This document shows positions 51,329 to 62,530 of a stretch of 64,000 nt of DNA, one piece after another; positions within the stretch are counted from its first letter, which is position 1; each line of letters begins with the position of its first letter. Below the pieces are notes generated by a model that saw nothing but the letters and a program-made list of their open reading frames with translations, was not told where the DNA came from and ran no database searches. The stretch is from Baylisascaris procyonis. Taxonomy: Eukaryota; Nematoda; Chromadorea; Rhabditida; Ascarididae. Made by a program: the position numbers and the translations under genes. The stretch spans positions 2,481,501 to 2,545,500 of the forward strand of contig JAZARR010000008.1 of the NCBI GenBank assembly GCA_037389465.1, given 5' to 3'.

Positions 51329-53362
51329 TCATCGTCGAACTCCATCCTCAAAGAAAATCCCTCCATCGAGAGCGCAATATCTTGGACAAATTCCTCTCTC
51401 TCCAGGACTACCGTCGCGTCCAGCATTGCCAGGTATTCCCGGTTGTCCATCGGTTCCTGCTGGTCCATCACCTCCTTTCGGTCCCTTTGGTCCAGCAGGG
51501 CCTAGGGTTCCATCGATTCCTGGTTGTCCTTCTGGACCAGCCGCTCCCTGTGGCCCCTGGTCGCCTATAAACCAAATAGGCAACTAAATGATAGGAACTG
51601 ATAATGTAAAATTTTGTCTCATACTTCTACGATTTATCACGAAAAGCTTACAACTGTCTTGCATCAAAACGCGAATCAATAATGCAGCTTCTGCTTAATA
51701 AACTAACAAATGCGTTTTTTATATGTACATGGACAGGTCACTATATTTCCCGGCCACTAGCTTGTTTAGCTGTGATACCAAACGATTAAAATTCTTGTAT
51801 TTAACATGTCTTTGGATGCAAACCCATGAGAACGAGATTCTGTGCTAATTCATTTGTATATTTAAGCATATTAGATCACTATCACTCGAAAGATATCAAT
51901 ATTCGCCCCAAATGGAAGTCCTCTAGGTTGATATTTAAACATAATATACTTCTGTCACTATGCTGTTGGATTTCTTGGACAACCAGCCGATATCTTCACT
52001 GAAGGGATCCCAGGATTATGAATTCTTGCAATTTAGGGATATGAAATTTATTGATGAAAGAGTTTTATTGAGGCGGAAAGCAGAACCTCCCCTCAAATGC
52101 TCACAGGTCACGGCAACAGTACAAAAGAGCTCAAATAAGGAGGAAAGTCATCTTCTCGAGTTTTGTGATAGAGGGAAGAAAACAAAGCTGTTGAAAGAGC
52201 AAGACAATTTTACCAAGAGTTTAGAGAGAGATATATGCGATAAGAAAGGTTTTTTCACCGAGGATTTATCAAGAAGGAGGGGCCACTCAATGTAATATGG
52301 TACTTGAATAGTGAGATCGATCCTATGCTACACTGGTTTTTTGAGAGATTTTCAGTAATACGATGAGATAAATGAAAATGCTTCAATCATTGCACGAATT
52401 ACATTAGCCCAGTCAACGTGCTAAGTACGAGATAAGTGCAAAAAAATAATGTGCAAAGACATTAAATAAGAATTTACCGATGGGTCCAGGTGGTCCTGGA
52501 ATTATCTGTTGATTTGATACGCTAGCTCCTTCATCTCCCGGAGATCCAGGCAGTCCAGGCGTTCCTACTGGTCCAGGTGATCCTTTCGGTCCAGGTTCAC
52601 CAATATGTCCGTCAGATCCAGCCGTGCCAGGTAGTCCAGGTGCCCCTGGATCCCCGGGAGAGCCAGTGGGTCCTGCAGGGCCAGGTGGCCCAGCTGGACA
52701 AGGCTTGCATGGAGGCGGAGTTATTGGCTCACAGGCGCCCATTGGCGGTCTACCAAGGCTTCCAGGCACCCCAGGGGCTCCAGGCCTTCCCGGTCTACCC
52801 GGTTTGCCTGGCACACCCGCTGGACCAGCAGATCCAGGGAGGCAGCATGCCTCACAACGACTACCAGCAGATGCTCCATTTTCACTACTGACGCCAGTGT
52901 GAGAAGTCTGACGAGCGGTACGATTTCCTGCGTTCGGAAGGTTCTCCAGTTGTTGTAGCTCCGACCAGATATCCTTGGACGAGACCTGAAAAATTCTCTT
53001 TCAAATTTTTGTTTTGAAATTATTCCAGTGCAAATTCTTTGAAAATGATAGAAAATATTGTGTTCAAATAGACAGCTTTTTTTTTCAAACTTATTGGCTA
53101 CAACTTGTTACAACAACGAAGGAATGACTTTGGCTGTCACAAGCATAAGAAACAATCATTCGGGCAGCTGGCTGGCATTACGAAAAAAACTTTAACTTAC
53201 CTTGCAATAAATGACATCGTTTACCATACGAGTACGAATATGTTGCACATAATTGTACATCATAGGCAAAGTGATACACACCGACAGTAGGGAAACAACC
53301 GAGAATGCAACGGTCGAATATGCAACAAATCGATAAGCATTAACGCGGTTTTGAAATTCCAT
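51329..53362 (-). CDS. Cuticle collagen B (dpy-13/col-34-like)
   Basis: A second member of the local cuticle-collagen group. Exons 53362-53201, 52988-52478 and 51564-51329 (162, 511 and 236 nt) give 302 residues. The start is MEFQNR, aligned with collagens A and C. It has NAYRFVAYS, a hydrophobic anchor ending [19 protein letters not shown] (56-64), the RTAR processing site (76-79), CEACC, a short Gly-X-Y block, PPCKPCP, a longer block interrupted by ASVSNQQII, and a last block ending [18 protein letters not shown] and VRR. Compared with A and C it has a longer stretch between RTAR and CEACC ([17 protein letters not shown]). Its exons lie on the strand opposite to A. Intron 2 carries a 111-codon frame on the other strand. 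Confidence 0.94.
51960..52295 (+). other. 111-codon frame antisense within collagen B intron 2
   Basis: An ATG starts a hydrophilic frame ([20 protein letters not shown] ... ending [10 protein letters not shown]) in the intron of collagen B, on the opposite strand. Composition is protein-like (Lys, Glu, Arg, Asp), without the Phe/Ile/Leu/Tyr bias of random frames here. The segment [17 protein letters not shown] faintly resembles the collagen tail (ICPxYC..GGxFFEDGxRR), so it could be a far-diverged collagen relic, but no Gly-X-Y survives. It could also be a nested gene or chance. Confidence 0.25.
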
Positions 53363-53400
53363 TTTTCGGGGTGAACTATTATCGAATGTGAGCACCCAAC

Positions 53401-53408
53401 CTTATATA
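53401..53408 (-). promoter_or_regulatory. TATA box of collagen B with nearby GATA site
   Basis: Minus-strand TATATAAG begins 46 nt and ends 39 nt before the start codon, preceded by GAAACC. A CTTATC (GATAAG on plus, 53418-53423) is 10 nt further upstream, a plausible site for a hypodermal GATA factor. Confidence 0.6.
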
Positions 53409-56400
53409 GGTTTCATTGATAAGTTGGGAAACAGGTTGCTGAAGGTCACATAAACGTCTTCGGCCATTTAACAATCCTTCGGCAATATCCCACAGGCGAC
53501 TATTGCAGCATGACGCTAATCCAACACACTGGCGCATGCAACAAAGAACGTTTGCATTTCGAAAATGCAGCGGCTGCTAAAATTTATGCAGGAAAATCGC
53601 AGAAAACTGCAAAAAATTTTGACGATAGAGACATGCTTTTTATCAGTCATTTGATGGCTATTCTTTTATAAAATCTATTGAAATATTTTCTTCATAAGAT
53701 TTCCCAATAAAAATTCTTTTGAAAGCCATTTGTTTGATAATTTAAAAAAAAGCGAAACTGGCACCATGAAAATTTAGTTGAAAATCGCTCTTAAACTATT
53801 ATACTTATTTATGATAAAATGTTTACCTCCCATAGTAAATTTTCCACCAAAAGTTTTTATCTTTGCAAATTTTTTCACGACTGTGATTGTGAGAATCGAC
53901 AAATTTACATTTTTGCTTTTTCCTCGAAATTTAAAAAAGATTTTCAACTAAATAAATTTTATTGAAGCTTAGTTTTCCCTTTAAATGCTCCTCATCACAT
54001 ATGCATTTATGTTGATTAAACTCTGAAACTTATACCCTCATTTGCATATTTTTGTGCGCATAAAATTAAGATGCAATCAACTCCAATCACTAAACACTTT
54101 GAATTTTGTTTGGTTTATTGTTTGGGTATTTCCTCAAAACTATAGTATGACGTCATGCATCGATGTAACGAAAAACGGCATAAGGAATACGTTTGTCAAC
54201 AAGAAAAACGCGGTGAAATCAATTCACCTTCACCTTTTGTGTCATATTGTTGCGCTTTTGTTGAATTCATAAATAATCAATCTATATGTCTATATCTGAG
54301 TTGTTGACTTCAATAAATAAATCCGTTCAAGTAAAGTTTCCATTGAAGTTAACCTTTAATATGGGAATAAAAAACTATACCTGTTGATTTTCTAGTGGCT
54401 TAAAACATTTGAATTATACGATAAGAAATAAGAAGTGCGTAAGTATACAAATATATAAAAAAAATGGCGGCAAACATCAAATGCAGTGGGAACGCTATCG
54501 TATATCTACTATATGACATCAGCGAGAGTCATCCACCTACAGTATGACTCACAAACACATAAGTTATATACTTGGTGCATGACGTCACGAATGCGGGCCT
54601 TTCGGGTAAACATCTCAACGTTCATATCCATGCCATATCTGAATGGTTGCAATATTCCATACCATGATGGAATATTAATACTCACGCAAGCTATTCATAG
54701 CATTCATTGCTGACCATCATCGCACAACATAGTGGTCATTAATGATTTGTGCAGTTGGTCAGTCATTGATTGCATTTTATTGCATTTTCAATGAATTTCA
54801 CTGCAAAAAATTTCACTGATATCATTTAGTTTCAAATGCGATATTTAAAAGTTAATGCGCATTTCAAAAGTTAGATTCAAATTTAAATAATCGCAACATT
54901 TTGCTGGCTTTAGCACTAATGTAGTTTTGTGTATTCTTGAAATATTTGCATTGCAATAGCTTATGATGGAATAGGCTGTTGAATATGCAATTGCATTGCT
55001 CTATGCAATCGAATACGTTGTTGTCGCTATGGAATCACCAAATCGTTTATATGTAGTGATAAGAGCATGAATTGAAACTTCACTATGAGGGACGCTATGT
55101 TAGGATTTTTTATAGTATCGTGTGATTATTTCGAGTGAAGTGAGATCCCATCCGCTGTAATATCCCATCCGTTGCGATAGATACCTATTTGAGAATATTT
55201 GAAAAATTAGAAAGCTATTTCGTCTATTCTGATTCATAAGTATTAAGAAGAATTTGCAAGCGTTGGAAGACCGGTTATTGAAATGTCATAAAAGAGACCG
55301 TTATCTCGTTTCTTCAATAACACTGCATCATTCATCGATGCAGATACAACAATTTTCGTAGCATTATGCATTCGATTGCTACTAAATAATCGAGCAATTG
55401 TATAAGTGAAGTTTGCCAAAAATAATAGCAACTACCTTATAGGTAGTACGAATGTTTCCGACTGTATTCATATTGTTGAATTACATCAACAATTTACTTC
55501 AGTACTGCTCTTCTATTCAACTGTGGAAGCCGAGCCACGCTTTTATGAGTAACTATCATACACAAGCACCATAACTGAAAAACATCTGGGATTGGTCAGT
55601 TGAATTCTAACTGCTAATCCAAAAAGAGTCACTCAACCTCCGTTCACAATTCTAGGATTCAACAGTGAAATCTTCGAATGCTTAAAAAAGATGCGTCAAG
55701 ATATCTAATATAATTGTCTAATATAATTTCCGCATAACTCTTTATTTATATCGCTAAGCTAATAGCCAAGTGGCTATTGTTTTTCCCCAAGACCATTGAC
55801 CACAGCGATTTACCACTGACCCATTATTATGTACAGGATAAGTTGATAAGCTTTTATCATATTTCAAATTGATCAGTAGATTATCGAAGGTTGCATAAAT
55901 AATTAAGAACTGAAAAAAAAAATTTGCATGATAGATAAACGAATATTTTTTGGAAATACGGAAAACTCAAAAAAAAAAAATAAAGACTATAGTTTTGATG
56001 AATTGAGATTTTAATGTTGTTGGCTTCGTTGTTGTAACTATTTCAATTTATAAATCTTTATTAGAAGTAGTTTCTCATTCTTTTTTTTTTACAATTTTAT
56101 ATTTGCATACCAATGTGAGTGCATATGCGTCTATATCTACTTGTACGTATATGTATTTATATCTGTTTATTTGGCAGTCTAGTAATTTCATCTCGCAAAC
56201 TATTCAAATTAGAATCATAGAGTTTTATAATTATAATATTTATAATTATAATATATTTCATAGAATAATCTAATAAATCAATATTTTTAAATGATCGATT
56301 AGCTGCGCAAATACTTACACGTAGTTTAAAAAAATAGAAAATCTATATGCGCTTTGTCTATTATTCACAAAAAACATGGACTCTAATTCTGAGGGTTCTA

Positions 56401-57008
56401 TCAAATGATTTGCGTGATTAGCTAGTTTATGTGGAATAGAGAAGAGCATATCGTGCTTTCTATTGTTGTTTGCTTCTCCACTTATTCTGTTCCTTCAGTA
56501 GTAAATGTTTGTGCAATCTTTTCATCATTTTCTTATTTCTCTCGTCTTTTGCTTCATTAGCGTATGGTCACTACAGTACTCATCTATGAGAGACCATGTA
56601 TAGTTTCGTTTAAGCTTTGCTTGCATTTTAATGAATCTGTTCAATCAATTCGATTTCTCCACTCCTTCATGGCAGAAGGATTCAATCACTAAACGGTAGT
56701 AAGGCAATGATCAAAAACCTTATCGGTAGATGGTTCGACCATCCACATGACCATCTATGGTCAAATGGTGGCTACTTAAATAAAGAGGTTCAATCGGTCT
56801 GACTGGTCGAACACTGCAGCAGATTGCATTGCCAATAATGAGTTACCATTTTATCCTCCGCTCTCATATACATTGTCAAACACTATGTCACTAAATGGCC
56901 AGAAATGCAGCACCGGATGTCAAGTTCAAGTTCATGGAAACCTCACAGTTGTATGCCCTTGACGCTCTTATGTAATCTTCAGGTGATAACAAAATGCTTC
57001 GATGATCC
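53409..57008. other. Spacer between collagens B and C
   Basis: No gene supported. It holds a 17-nt tandem duplication at 55145-55178 (ATCCCATCCGCTGTAAT and ATCCCATCCGTTGCGAT) and a TATAATTATAATATT repeat at about 56226-56254. Confidence 0.45.
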
Positions 57009-58350
57009 TTATCGACGAATCCCATCCTCAAAGAAAAGCCCTCTGTCAAGAGCACAATATCTCGGACATATGCCCTTTCCTCCTTGACGACCAGGCTGTC
57101 CAATAGTTCCTGGGTGTCCAGGTTGCCCGTCTTTTCCAGGCTCTCCGTTATTTCCTCTTGAGCCTTTCGGGCCTGGTGCACCTGGACTTCCATTGTCTCC
57201 CCGCTTTCCTGAAGAGCCAGGCGATCCCTGCGGCCCTTGGTTTCCTGAAATATTCTTCAAATTTGCTTCTTTGTGAAGCTACACGAGAAACACATACCTG
57301 TGATGGTTGTAGCAATGCAGTATATAAGGCAATTAAACAACAAATTTCGGGAATTTTAAACATCGCTAAAATTCTGCGTAGTTTGCTATCCGAAATTCAT
57401 CTTTGATATTCATGCATACTAAAGGTGGTTGAATGGAAACTCACCGGGTGGTCCAAGAGGCCCGGGAATGAGAGGTTCACTTTGTGCGTTGGCTCCTGCA
57501 TTTCCCGGAATACCAGTTGCTCCAGGCTTTCCAATCGGTCCCGTTGGTCCTTTTGGCCCTGCTGCTCCGGCTTGTCCTGGCAAACCTGGATGTCCAGATT
57601 GCCCGTGCACTCCGGCATCCCCTGGAGACCCAACGGGTCCAGGCGGGCCAGATGGCCCACGTAGACAGGGTTTGCACGGTGGAGGAGTTGCCTGCTCACA
57701 TATATTGACCGGTGGTTTGCCTGGGTTTCCTGGAATACCTGGAGCACCTAGCTTCCCAGGCGTGCCAGGCTTGCCTGAAAGTCCAGGAGGTCCTGACGGA
57801 CCAGGAACACAACAAGCTTCGCAGCCTCCTTCGATAATACCTTCATTAGTGTATCCCGCTTGACGTGCAGTACGATTTTGCACTGACAGAACGTTATTCA
57901 GTTGATGTATTTCTGACCGAATATCTTTCGCCGATTCCTTGAAAATTCATTTTTGAATAAATGTTTCAGCATAATAGTATAAGAAAATGAGATTTTTTTG
58001 GACATTTGAAAATTCATTTTAGACAGATACAATTTCTTTTACATCATTTTTTTTTTGTAGAGGTCAATCAAGAGAAATCAATAGGTCAAATTTTCAAGTT
58101 TGCAGAAAGAAAAATTCTTCAGTGATATTATTGCTGGTCAAATTTTCCATTTCAGTGTTTTCCAATTTCTAAATAATGCGATGCTCACCTTGCAAAATGC
58201 AATATCGCTATGCATACGTCGTCCTATATGATGAACATAATTGAAAACCATTGGTAACGTTACAGCGACTGCAACGAGAGCGACGATCGAGAATGTAACA
58301 GTCGAATAGGCGATGAATCGATATGCCTTGATACGATTATCAAAATCCAT
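57009..58350 (-). CDS. Cuticle collagen C (dpy-13/col-34-like), with unusual substitutions
   Basis: The third local collagen. Exons 58350-58189, 57937-57445 and 57244-57009 (162, 493 and 236 nt) give 296 residues. It starts [16 protein letters not shown], with an anchor ending PMVFNYVHHI, then SAKDIRSEI (56-64), RTAR (76-79), CEACC, PPCKPCL and Gly-X-Y blocks, ending [18 protein letters not shown] and IRR. Two positions shared by A and B are changed: Trp61 of the KDIW motif is Arg, and the DGG before FFEDG is DRG. All three exons remain intact and in frame, so the gene should be functional, perhaps under relaxed constraint. The exon 2 acceptor is ATTTTCAAG. Confidence 0.93.
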
Positions 58351-58385
58351 TCCACTTCCTAACTATCTACTCAACAAATCGGCAT

Positions 58386-58393
58386 CTTTTATA
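58386..58393 (-). promoter_or_regulatory. TATA box of collagen C
   Basis: Minus-strand TATAAAAG ends about 36 nt before the start codon and is preceded by GAACC, matching the GAAACC-TATA arrangement of collagen B. Confidence 0.6.
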
Positions 58394-60361
58394 GGTTCAT
58401 CAGTGAATATGCGCAGATCGAACCTGTTCTAAAGTGAAACTTCCTTTTTTTTTCGAAATAGTTTCACCAGTTTTCAGTTGAAAATTGCAACAATGAACAA
58501 TCGAGTGCGCCACACGTGATGAAGAGGCGCAAAGAAAACGTGTTGGCAATCGGAGCTTTCTTCCGGTGTTTAGATGATTAAGAAAAGGCAGCCATAGTTT
58601 GATCTTTGCTCGAGAACGTTTCAGCATGTCATCATTACTGATTCTAATGTGATATTTGTTGAGTAGATTTTTTTCTTTGCAAGCAATGCGGATTTTTGTG
58701 TTTTCCCATTTCGGGCCTTTGAAATAAATCGATATCCGTTATTCAAATCGAAGAAAGCGTATCGCTAACAACACTTCACTAACGTTTTAAATAAATAAAA
58801 CTTTTTGTTGTTACATTTTTTGAAGAAATACGTTTTATTGATTATTGTTATGATCTCTTTTGACGAATATTGATTTATTGATTCAAATAATTTTTAACGC
58901 TATTGATGTTAAATATGGATTACCGAAGTGATCGATCAATAACGGTGATCCTAATTATCCTATTTAATAATGTGCAAATTTTAGAAAAAAAAATTTAAAT
59001 TTAAATTTTTGCGACTTCAACGGAATTTATCAAATTAAAATAGAACTTTTTTAGCATTAAATTATTTGAAGTTGCTTGATTCATATCTTTTGGCAAAACA
59101 TGATCAGCGGTATATAACTGATAACATATAATAACTGATACTGGTAAAACTTGGTCGTTTTCTTCACAATAAAAGTAACACACCTTTGGATGATGTTAAT
59201 ATCCTCATAAGGTACACATTCTGATAGGCAAATGGGCCGCGGTTTTTTAATATAAACTCATTGTATTATAGGAATGGAATAGATTCATATGTTTGCGCTG
59301 AATAAACTAATTTGTGTATAAAATTTTATGTGCCGATTGATGCCTTTTAAATGACAGCTTTTGACTGCGAATCATGCTTCAGTATTCATTAGTGAACGTG
59401 AAAACGAATATGATTATGGCGATTAGGTTGCCTTAGAAAAAAAAAAAGAAGGCGTTGTATTACTCAAGTTAGTGATAAATTGATAAGAGAAGAGCAAAGT
59501 ATAAGTGCTTGGTGATAATTATAGATATCAGTAGATCAAAGTACCGTTATCAGTATGGTCCGTTCAAAGTAACGCTACTTTGGTGGCATCAAAGGGGTTA
59601 AAGGTCGCATAAGAAATGTTGCGGCTTAACACTTAACTAATGAATATTTTTTGTTGTTATGCTCAAAAATTTCAAGCATTGAAAACTTTATAGAAAGACT
59701 ACCTTAGAAATCTCTCCGTTCTAAAAGACAAGTGCGCTATTCACCTCACCATTTTATGAGCTTAATTGAAAGACCTCATATTTATTGGATGCTTGCTATT
59801 CGTAATTAATGCTTTAATAAATATTAATACACAAAATCAAATATTTACCCGTTTTATTTTGAAATATTCCAAAAATTTGATTACTATAGGAAGTGAAAAT
59901 TTGTAAAATTCTTGTAGTTTTATTCTTTCTCGAAAATTACATTTATAACGGTCACAATTCAAGATGGTGATCAATTAATCTCGTATAGCTATAAATAAAA
60001 CGAGTTCTTCCATTCTATAGATTCGTTTGCATTGTTAATTCGAGTTGTTCCGCTTGTAAGATCAGTTGTAGTGCTGTTCCTTTAATAGTTGGCGATAAAT
60101 TGGTTTTACTTAGAGCAATTACGCAAATAAATTTGCATATGAGTGTGACTTCAGATTCATCTTGATATATAGCTAAGAAAAGGATTTAGAATGTCAATGT
60201 TTGTTCAGCACCTGTGTTCCCCGAACTGTTGTGCCCTTACTCCTTCGCCATTCCTGTTTCCTTATATGAGTGGAAATATGCAAATATCTTTCGATAGTCT
60301 CGATAAAACTGAACCTATTTTCCTTTTCCCTTGACGAAATTTATTTATTAGTTTTCATTCA
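58394..60361. other. Spacer upstream of collagen C
   Basis: AT-rich. A 47-codon ATG frame at 60192-60335 (MSMFVQHLCSPNCCALTPSP...) just before the exon at 60362 might belong to the same gene, but no in-phase junction was found. Confidence 0.35.
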
Positions 60362-60526
60362 AAGAAGGCCTATCCAGATGAGGCTAACATACGTCTGCTG
60401 TTGCTATTAACAGACCTAACGGACGAGATGAATGTAAGGAAGATTGACTCGAACACGGAGCACATTTCAAAGTGGCTCCGAAATCCGGAGTCTGAAAATG
60501 GATCGGATATTTGTATCGATCAGTAA
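60362..60526 (+). other. Candidate terminal exon, unknown plus-strand gene
   Basis: Fifty-four codons before TAA read KKAYPDEANIRLLLLLTDLT, DEMNVRKIDSNTEHISKWLR and NPESENGSDICIDQ. Codon use is diverse and the patch is GC-richer than either flank, which argues for real coding. The best acceptor candidates are TTCATTCAAAG and CAAAGAAG, both with a purine at -3. No start codon or signal peptide is joined. Family not recognised. Confidence 0.4.
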
Positions 60527-60976
60527 ATATGTTCAACGCAAGAAGAAGCAAAATGCAAAGCTGTTTATTTTCTTAGCGAGCAAAATAAAATTAGACGACT
60601 AAATATCACAGAAAAAGTTCATTAACGCTAACTGATATTTACGAAGAAAATGCAATTTTTTATCTTCTTAGCACCATTATTACGCTCATCGGAAAAAACT
60701 TAAAACTTTACAATCCCCATGCCAGCTAGAAGGTAAACGTTAAAGGTAACAATGCTGGGTCAGAATACCCTTAAATGATATTACCATAACTGGACTAAAC
60801 TATTTACCTTACTTTTTATGAAATATTCAGAAATATCTTATAACTTAATAAGCATAAATTCAATTGTAATTGAATTTGATGTGAAGTATGCGACTCATGA
60901 AGTATGTTCGTCAGTGATCTTATTAGTGCAATACTGAAAGATTATTATAACCTCAACATAAGCACCCGTTTCAGGA

Positions 60977-61446
60977 TTAAAGTTCATTCAACGCCACGAC
61001 CTCAACACCTCTGCCAAAGGTCTCTTGCCCCTCCAAATTCAAAGGATAGCTGAAGTAATCACCCATTTCTGGATAAAAAAAGAGAAAAATATACATCGCT
61101 GCTGAGAAAAAAGTTTTCCCATTCAATTTCCATACCATTCCAATCAAAGTAATATAGAAAGCAATAGCAATGAAAAGGACGGCATTTAAATCTTTTTCGC
61201 AAAAATTTTCGCATTCAAAATATAACTGATTAGGAGTAGTCAACGCGAATAAACGTAAGAAAAACATATTTGCAAAGCGAAAATATATAGCACAACATTA
61301 CCGAATAACACAATAAAGCGGTATTCATAAAACACTTGCCCTCTACGACTTTTAACTATCAGCGGTATTGTTTCATTAAAACAACCGCCCTCAATAAAAA
61401 ATCTGCAGCATGAATTCCCCATTAAATTCAATAAATTGTACAACAT
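60977..61446 (-). CDS. Putative multi-pass membrane protein, two frames, junction unresolved
   Basis: An ATG at 61446 (minus) opens MLYNLLNLMGNSCCRFFIEG and runs through VKSRRGQVFYEYRFIVLFG to a possible GTAATG donor at 61301. A second frame ends at TAA 60977 and includes ECENFCEKDLNAVLFIAIAF, the hydrophobic FYITLIGMVWKLNGKTF and SAAMYIFLFFYPEMGDYF, and the tail GRGVEVVALNEL. A clean acceptor (CCTAATCAG at 61226) precedes the second frame, but its phase fits only a weaker donor such as GTGTTA or GTGTTT. Several hydrophobic segments suggest a small membrane protein. It lies about 1.1 kb downstream of atg-3 on the same strand, so an operon is possible but unproven. Family unknown. Confidence 0.45.
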
Positions 61447-62530
61447 ATGTAAATGAGGATTTAAAATGCAAAAATATTTATAGACAGATATGAAGAGAAC
61501 TCTTAACTTTCAGCTCATCGCTTCGTGCTCTTATTAAATTAACTACTCAAAGATTTGATTTGCATAAAATAACATCATCTCTCATCAATTATATTTTAAA
61601 TGGAGACGTTGCTTGGCAAGGAGAAAAAAACAACAAGCGAAAGATGCACAAACAATAACACCGAATAATACTGAAATAGAAATTTAGAAAAACAATGCTT
61701 AAAGTAGCTCATTTAAACGTACTGCTTGTATTTAAAACGAGACAACGACTCCCTCCCCCCCCCCCCAACAAAAAAAATCCCTTTTGCAACCTCCTCCTCA
61801 ATCCTTTCCTCCTCCCCCTCTTCAGTGAAAACCAAACTTTTTGCTGAGTTATAGATTAACACAGCAAGACAATCCTCTTACTGTGTGGAAAGAGAGGCAA
61901 TCCCCTCTTCATGGTACATCGAAACGCTGAAGTTGTCACCATTTTTTGTTCAAGAAACTCGCAGTGAAATGTTTAAGTTACTTTGTGTTGTGTGAGATTA
62001 AATAACTTCATGGATATAGAAATCATTCACCTCTAAATAGTCATAGCTTATCGAGAAAATACTTCGTAGATTCGCGTTAGATTGAGCTGGAAGAGGATAG
62101 TAAGAGGAGCCTCCAACTCAAAAAAAAGTTACATTACATTTAGCCTGCTCCTAGCTCTCATCTTCCCAGTTTAGCCATCAGTACCTAAACACAACAACAT
62201 GATGGTGGAAATGATTGGAAAGAAGGCATAAAATATTCCACATATTCAAGTGATAATTCCAATTTACAACAAAAATCAACAGCTTGTCGCTGTTGGTCAA
62301 TTTCAGTAATCTTTCGGTTAGAGTCTCTTAATAGTTGATAACGCATTCATACACCTTTGCTGATGAGAATAATCATGAGTGGATGGATAAAAAACCGATA
62401 TGATAGAACGACCATTGATAATTCCTCTCTATCCCTTTCCTTTCTAAAAATTACGCTCCCTTCTGAAATCCTCTCAATTTCACATAAAAGCTGGCGGAAA
62501 TAATCCAACCGCAGTATATCATTTCATCGA
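61447..62530. other. Spacer between atg-3 and the membrane-protein gene
   Basis: No coding evidence. A C-run at 61755-61766 and nearby pyrimidine-rich sequence; the 5' part of the downstream gene could lie here. Confidence 0.4.

Noticed and set aside
37410..57863. Long Gly/Pro-rich or Arg/Gln-rich frames antisense to, or out of phase with, the collagen exons
   Set aside because: Gly-X-Y coding DNA stays open in several other frames; none has collagen ends or splice sites on its own strand.
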